Notes under the pieces: generated by a model
Database searches by the model: none
What the model was told of the DNA's origin: nothing
Seen by the model: the letters and a program-made list of their open reading frames with translations, nothing else
Made by a program: the position numbers and the translations under genes
Assembly (NCBI RefSeq): GCF_000399685.1
Contig: NZ_KB976987.1
Location: 1,689,184 to 1,753,183 of the forward strand
Direction: 5' to 3'
DNA length: 64,000 nucleotides
DNA from: Acinetobacter pittii ANC 4050
GTDB lineage: Bacteria; Pseudomonadota; Gammaproteobacteria; Pseudomonadales; Moraxellaceae
Shown here: positions 60,242 to 64,000 of the stretch, one piece after another
How positions within the stretch are numbered: the stretch's first letter is position 1
Layout of the letters: each line of letters opens with the position of its first letter

Positions 60242-60787
60242 TTAGACCGCTACTCTGTTTAATATCCAACCATAAAAAAAATCTTCATATTTTGGATTAT
60301 TCTCTGTAATTTCGATATAGCGCTGCCCTTGCATAATATTTAGAACACGGACTAATACCTTTTCACCTTCTTTATGGCGTTTGTTTAAATACGTTTTAAG
60401 AGCTTGAAAAGTAAGAGGACCATATTGACCATCTATAACAAGATTTGGCCAACCTTCTTTTCCCTCTTTATTCAGCAGATTTAAAGCACGTTGTAATAAA
60501 GGTTTTGCAAAATTGACTCCACAGTTGATAGCTGTATCGAGTAACTCTTCGGCAATCGCTGGGCTAATCGTATCAATTTGATCGAATTGAGGTTCAAGCC
60601 AATATTGGTGTTTATAAATAGATTTAGCCACGGCTAATGGTAAATCTTGCATATTGCCTTGATATCCATTTGATCGAGCGACGGCTTCGGTAATGCCAAA
60701 TTTAGTGGCATGACCGTGATCAGATGGATGGTTAACATAGCCGCCTTCTCGTCTGATGAGCGATTCTAAGTATTGATCAATATTCAT
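60242..60787 (-). CDS. GH108 endolysin (N-acetylmuramidase), 181 aa
   Basis: RREGGYVNHPSDHGHATKFG with E13 as the catalytic Glu (REGG motif) and a C-terminal peptidoglycan-binding-like half (PNLVIDGQYGPLTFQALKTY). Full length for the family. Cuts the glycan chain. No signal peptide, so it depends on the holin-like protein encoded 30 bases upstream. It lies outside the large prophage and belongs to a phage remnant. Confidence 0.88.
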   Translation of the reverse strand: MNIDQYLESLIRREGGYVNHPSDHGHATKFGITEAVARSNGYQGNMQDLPLAVAKSIYKHQYWLEPQFDQIDTISPAIAEELLDTAINCGVNFAKPLLQRALNLLNKEGKEGWPNLVIDGQYGPLTFQALKTYLNKRHKEGEKVLVRVLNIMQGQRYIEITENNPKYEDFFYGWILNRVAV

Positions 60788-60817
60788 TTTATTTTTTCCT
60801 ATGTGTATAAGTTATCT

Positions 60818-61207
60818 TTAGCTATTTTGAAGATCATCTTTCGCCTTTTTTAGGTCTTTCATGACCTCCACAATCGTTTTACCTTCTTGTTTATTAATAA
60901 AGTTAAATATCCATCTCACAATCGCCCAGCCCGGTAATCCGCAAATAAAGAAGAATCCACATAGCGTGATCATTCCCCAAATATCGGATACCCATTCATG
61001 CAGATTCCATTTCATAATAATAAAGGAACCACCTGTCAGACTTGAAACGACGGTGCAGATGAGACCAACAATCCATTCTTGTGGTGAACGTGGAAAACGC
61101 ATCATTAATACCACTGCGACAACTAAGCTGACTGCAAAAGCCACCATAATGGCAATGCTATAAATATTTAAAAAAGTGGCTAACCCACTGGTTGAAACTG
61201 TTTCCAT
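60818..61207 (-). CDS. Holin-like membrane protein, 129 aa
   Basis: Three hydrophobic segments (about residues 10-35, 44-62 and 76-100) and a charged C-terminal tail (KTIVEVMKDLKKAKDDLQ). It sits directly upstream of the endolysin in the same operon, the holin position. Sequence family not certain. Confidence 0.65.
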   Translation of the reverse strand: METVSTSGLATFLNIYSIAIMVAFAVSLVVAVVLMMRFPRSPQEWIVGLICTVVSSLTGGSFIIMKWNLHEWVSDIWGMITLCGFFFICGLPGWAIVRWIFNFINKQEGKTIVEVMKDLKKAKDDLQNS

Positions 61208-61416
61208 GACATTGTCCTGCTTTAAAGGGTAAAACTTAAAAAATCAACATAATCATTAGTTTGTTGTTTTTTATGTTTTATAGTGACCCTTAGTTTTCTT
61301 TATTACAGTCAATAAAAAACACTAACGCTTTTAAACCGCGCCAAATCGCAAGACGAACTGATCCTTGACCCCATATTTCAGGGGTCCAAGAAAGAATGTT
61401 TGTATGCTAAAGCCTG

Positions 61417-61671
61417 TTAGTGTGCACTGCTTAAGGCCTGTTCAATCAACTCAATTACCGTGATTGCACCTAGCGCTTTTTGCATAGAGACTTGATCATC
61501 AAATATGAATGCTTCATCTTCAAGTTCATTGACAATCTGCTTTGCCTCCTCGAGTGCTCTTTTTATTTTTTGTACCTTATATTTGTTTACGTCTTTTGCA
61601 ATTGTTGGGACATACCCTCCACGTTTTGCATTTTTAAGTTGTTTAGCTCTGTTCTGCATTGCTGTAGTCAT
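61417..61671 (-). CDS. Hypothetical phage-type protein, 84 aa
   Basis: Basic N-terminus (NRAKQLKNAKRGGYVPTIAK) and a helical middle (IKRALEEAKQIVNELEDEAF). No domain recognised. It belongs to the remnant lysis region; terminator-like DNA is absent between it and the holin gene. Confidence 0.5.
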   Translation of the reverse strand: MTTAMQNRAKQLKNAKRGGYVPTIAKDVNKYKVQKIKRALEEAKQIVNELEDEAFIFDDQVSMQKALGAITVIELIEQALSSAH

Positions 61672-62040
61672 TCACTATCTCCAACTCAACTCACTCGTTT
61701 AGTAAGGCGTCTTTATCGTTTGTTATTCTTGAAGTTTTCATACATTCTCTCAGCAATATAGCCAAGCTATTACTACAAATATGTGTCCGAAACGTTTCTT
61801 CTGGTACAACAAGCATAAAGACCTAAACGTTATATATTTAAAGCCTTAATTTACAAATAAATATTTCCTTTTCGGAAAATGTAAAAAAGTATTAATTTTT
61901 CCAAAATTAAATATTTTCCATACTTTAATTTTTTGACCAATAAGTTCATATAAGGCTTTGCCGTATATCGGAAACTTTTGTTAGCGCTCACAATCTTTGT
62001 TAAATTCTTCATGTTCTTGATACCCTTTATCGACGAACAT

Positions 62041-62072
62041 TAAGCCTGATCCACGGAATCGGGCTTTTTTTT
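62041..62072 (+). terminator. Terminator AAGCC(T)GAT/ATCGGGCTT
   Basis: GC-containing stem with a T8 run. It may end a rightward transcript of the lost prophage. Confidence 0.5.
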
Positions 62073-62253
62073 ATTCCAATTTTTGTTTTGATAGCCTCTT
62101 AGCAAATAATAATTGAGCTATCTCCCTTTTATTCTGCTACCTATAGAAACAAAATAAATTTAGCTTTGATCTCAACACCTTGATAAATCTATAAATAGTG
62201 GCTTAAACACAATTTAAACTTTATCTATGCATCTGAAGATATAACTGATATTA

Positions 62254-62314
62254 TAACTATAGTTATTATTAGTCAATAACTATAGTTGTTTTACTCGATA
62301 TAACTTTAGTTATA
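62254..62314. promoter_or_regulatory. Operators of the second repressor, three 14-bp sites
   Basis: ATAACTATAGTTAT (62254-62267), ATAACTATAGTTGT type (62277-62290) and ATAACTTTAGTTAT (62301-62314). The core TAACTATAGTTA is the same as in the large prophage's OR and OL sites. Confidence 0.7.
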
Positions 62315-62345
62315 TATTTGTTATAAGTTTGCTGGTGTGACCATT

Positions 62346-63017
62346 ATGGCTCTTAAAGATCGTTTGAAAGATTCTAGAATTAAAGCCAAAAAAACTCAGG
62401 CTGAAGTGGCAGAAGCAGTAAAGATGTCTCAGCCAGCCTATCAGGCTTTAGAATCCGGGAAAAATTTGAAATCTGCGTTTCTTCCTTTAATTGCTCAGTT
62501 TTTAGGTGTGGATGGTTATTGGTTAACAACTGGGAATACAGAAGATTCATTTAGAGAAAGCGACGTATTTAGCCCGACTGTGGTGAGTGCCGAATCTACC
62601 GATCAATATGTTTGGATTGAGGTGGTAGAAGCTAACTTTTCTTGTGGTACGGGTGAATCTATCGAGTTTCACTTTGACGCAATTAATGGAAAGATTCCTT
62701 TCCCTGCTTCATTCTTTAAAGAGAAACGCGTTGCTCAAGAATGCATGCGTATTATTAAAGCAAAGGGCGATAGCATGACAGACTACATTAAAGATGGAGA
62801 TCTGGTAGGGATTGATATCTCTCAGACTGAAGTCATTGATGGTGAGATTTATGCGGTTTACTTTGCTGGCGAAGGAATGATTAAACAAATTTTTAAAGAA
62901 GCAGATGGTTCTTTAATTTTGCATAGTTTAAATGAAAAATTTAGAGATCGGCGTGTAACTGAAGAGAACGGAAAGAACTTTAAAGTGATGGGCCGTCAGT
63001 TTTGGCGGGCAGGCTAA
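62346..63017 (+). CDS. CI-like S24 repressor of a prophage remnant, 223 aa
   Basis: The N-terminal HTH (about residues 5-55: KKTQAEVAEAVKMSQPAYQA, FLGVDGYWLT) and LexA-type domain (about 90-215: IKAKGDSMTDYIKDGDLVGI, with Ser in GDSM and Lys in MIKQIF) are intact, so SOS autocleavage is expected. ATG 62346 is preferred over an upstream GTG. No cro-like partner remains beside it. Confidence 0.82.
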   Translation: MALKDRLKDSRIKAKKTQAEVAEAVKMSQPAYQALESGKNLKSAFLPLIAQFLGVDGYWLTTGNTEDSFRESDVFSPTVVSAESTDQYVWIEVVEANFSCGTGESIEFHFDAINGKIPFPASFFKEKRVAQECMRIIKAKGDSMTDYIKDGDLVGIDISQTEVIDGEIYAVYFAGEGMIKQIFKEADGSLILHSLNEKFRDRRVTEENGKNFKVMGRQFWRAG

Positions 63018-63111
63018 TTAAGCTATTAAATATAGCTAAAATAATAATTTGATTGCTTTAATAGCGTTTACCTTTATATAACTTTAATTATTTATATAAC
63101 GTGTAGACATA

Positions 63112-63147
63112 AAAAAACCTATCTCCATTAAAAGAGATAGGTTTTTT
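63112..63147 (+). terminator. Terminator AAAACCTATCTC/GAGATAGGTTTT
   Basis: Long perfect stem with T7, after the repressor gene; it can also serve the convergent 78-aa gene. Confidence 0.75.
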
Positions 63148-63166
63148 GCTTTAACGCCTAACATGA

Positions 63167-63403
63167 TCAACAATACGTATTACTTAAACGATAAAGTTGA
63201 TTAAATCCAGCGTAGAAGCTTTTACCATCTTGGTTTAACTCAATTTCTTCACCAGACTGAAGTTGAATTTTTTTACCAACTTCGACCCAACGATATCCAT
63301 CGAGAGAGTTTTGCTTACGCACGTGAGGAACAATCCTCACATTAATTTCATTGCCATTTACGGCTGTGGCAATTAGCCACTCATTTACTATATTCACAAT
63401 CAT
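63167..63403 (-). CDS. Hypothetical protein, 78 aa
   Basis: Beta-rich small protein (NEWLIATAVNGNEINVRIVP, then SGEEIELNQDGKSFYAGFNQ), resembling small OB-like barrels. Not recognised. Probably part of the same prophage remnant as the repressor. Confidence 0.5.
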   Translation of the reverse strand: MIVNIVNEWLIATAVNGNEINVRIVPHVRKQNSLDGYRWVEVGKKIQLQSGEEIELNQDGKSFYAGFNQLYRLSNTYC

Positions 63404-63577
63404 TCACTCATCACTGAGCTCATGTGATTTAACGGTATTTAATTAGAACGCTAGATTTAAGGTATGGACAGTCAGTCTAGAATTTAATATTTAGCTTTAT
63501 ATAGGGTTATTTATAAGCTAATTGCTTTTCATAATTTTTGTATTATGAAAAGTGGTACATCACAGAGCATAATATTT

Positions 63578-63654
<77 letters not shown>

Positions 63655-63910
63655 ATTGGAAGTAAGCTTTATACGCCCATATATTTTATAAAGCAAACCT
63701 TATTTTTTAATCGGTTGTAATTATTAAGAATTATCTTTTTATTAATTTTTCATTTTAACCATTCGGTCTAAATAGCCATATCGATTTCCAGCATTTAGTT
63801 GTTTAAATTGTTGTATTTATTTTAAACAGAACCTGATATTCATAAACAGCAATTGCCTTGGGTGGGTGGCTTTTATACTATCTAGTTTGGCTCTTTAATC
63901 TTTAGTTCCT

Positions 63911-64000
63911 ATGTCTGAACCTCAGTTTTCCCTTAGTGAATATCTCGGCACAGTTCAGGAAGTTATCCGTCTGGCCTTTGATGAACCAGTTTGGGTAAAA
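63911..64000 (+). CDS. xseA: Exodeoxyribonuclease VII large subunit (start only)
   Basis: The first 30 codons (MSEPQFSLSEYLGTVQEVIR ...) match the start of the Acinetobacter XseA that I recognise, including the N-terminal OB-fold opening FSLSEYLGTVQEVI. It is cut by the window edge. Host single-strand exonuclease for repair; normal chromosome resumes here. Confidence 0.75.
   Translation, partial: MSEPQFSLSEYLGTVQEVIRLAFDEPVWVK

Larger units (their letters stand above)
61672..62336. other. Spacer with terminator and repressor operators
   Basis: An AAGCCTGAT/AATCGGGCTT-type terminator lies at about 62041-62072, then the operators at 62254-62314. The rest is AT-rich with no ORF that I trust. 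Confidence 0.55.

Noticed and set aside
61480..61761. 93-aa plus-strand ORF, Phe/Cys-rich
   Set aside because: Antisense shadow of the 84-aa gene, with unusual composition and no ribosome binding site.

Overview
The window reads as Acinetobacter chromosome (A. baumannii group). This rests on the low GC content, on recognisable Acinetobacter-type phage and host genes, and on the first 30 codons of xseA at the right edge. Nothing was searched against a database, so every name comes from motifs, gene order and recalled family patterns.

From the left edge to about 39.43 kb lies a lambda-type siphovirus prophage that began left of the window. Its right attachment site is a 48-nt displaced 3' part of tRNA-Gly(GCC) at 39382-39429. 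The minus strand carries the late module in reverse order: tail chaperone with a G/GT-like -1 frameshift, tail tube, tail or fibre proteins, neck and adaptor proteins, coat, scaffold, MuF-type protein, portal, and both terminase subunits (0.07-16 kb). Several cargo genes interrupt it: a divergent AraC regulator and Bcr/CflA-type efflux pump between scaffold and MuF, a membrane protein and lipoprotein pair, and an SH3 protein. Intrinsic hairpins of terminator type lie after many late genes, which fits control by the Q-like antiterminator at 28.6 kb.

Between Q and the terminase lies about 11 kb of AT-rich accessory DNA (17.1-28.6 kb). It holds a PD-(D/E)XK protein, an HDR/GTSLNG protein that may be PLD-related, an overlapping Nudix plus SRA-HNH nuclease pair, a eukaryotic-type Ser/Thr kinase, and a SEC-C protein with a possible nuclease domain. 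It looks like a defence-rich cargo locus. The early region (28.6-32.3 kb) has Q, an endonuclease, an O-like replication protein, HNH, CII and Cro. The CI-like repressor (32.4 kb) is followed directly by a three-gene ABC-three-component (ABC-3C) type system in the place that rexAB occupies in lambda. Matching 14-bp operators flank the whole block (OR and OL). The rightward early operon holds a Sak4-like ATPase and a possible excisionase. A PLD-type nuclease sits against attR. No integrase is visible in the window.

From 39.5 to 43.7 kb is a mosaic. It has a pair of YdcZ-type DMT transporters with a LysR regulator, a secreted TIM-barrel-like protein, two decayed att-like copies of the tRNA-Gly 3' end, and a duplicated scrap of the transporter gene. 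From 43.7 to 60.2 kb is mostly host chromosome: an HxlR regulator and MFS pump, an MscS channel, a four-gene overlapping operon (acyl-CoA dehydrogenase-like, PIG-L deacetylase, NodS-like methyltransferase, GT2), a metal-dependent hydrolase and TetR, two copies of a structured RNA-like repeat, a methyltransferase, an Lrp regulator, a divergent ProC-like protein, a cold-shock protein, an LpxL/M-type acyltransferase and a LysE exporter. From 60.2 to 63.4 kb are prophage remains (GH108 endolysin, holin-like protein, and a second S24-type repressor with operators of nearly the same sequence as the large prophage). Initiator tRNA-Met and xseA follow.
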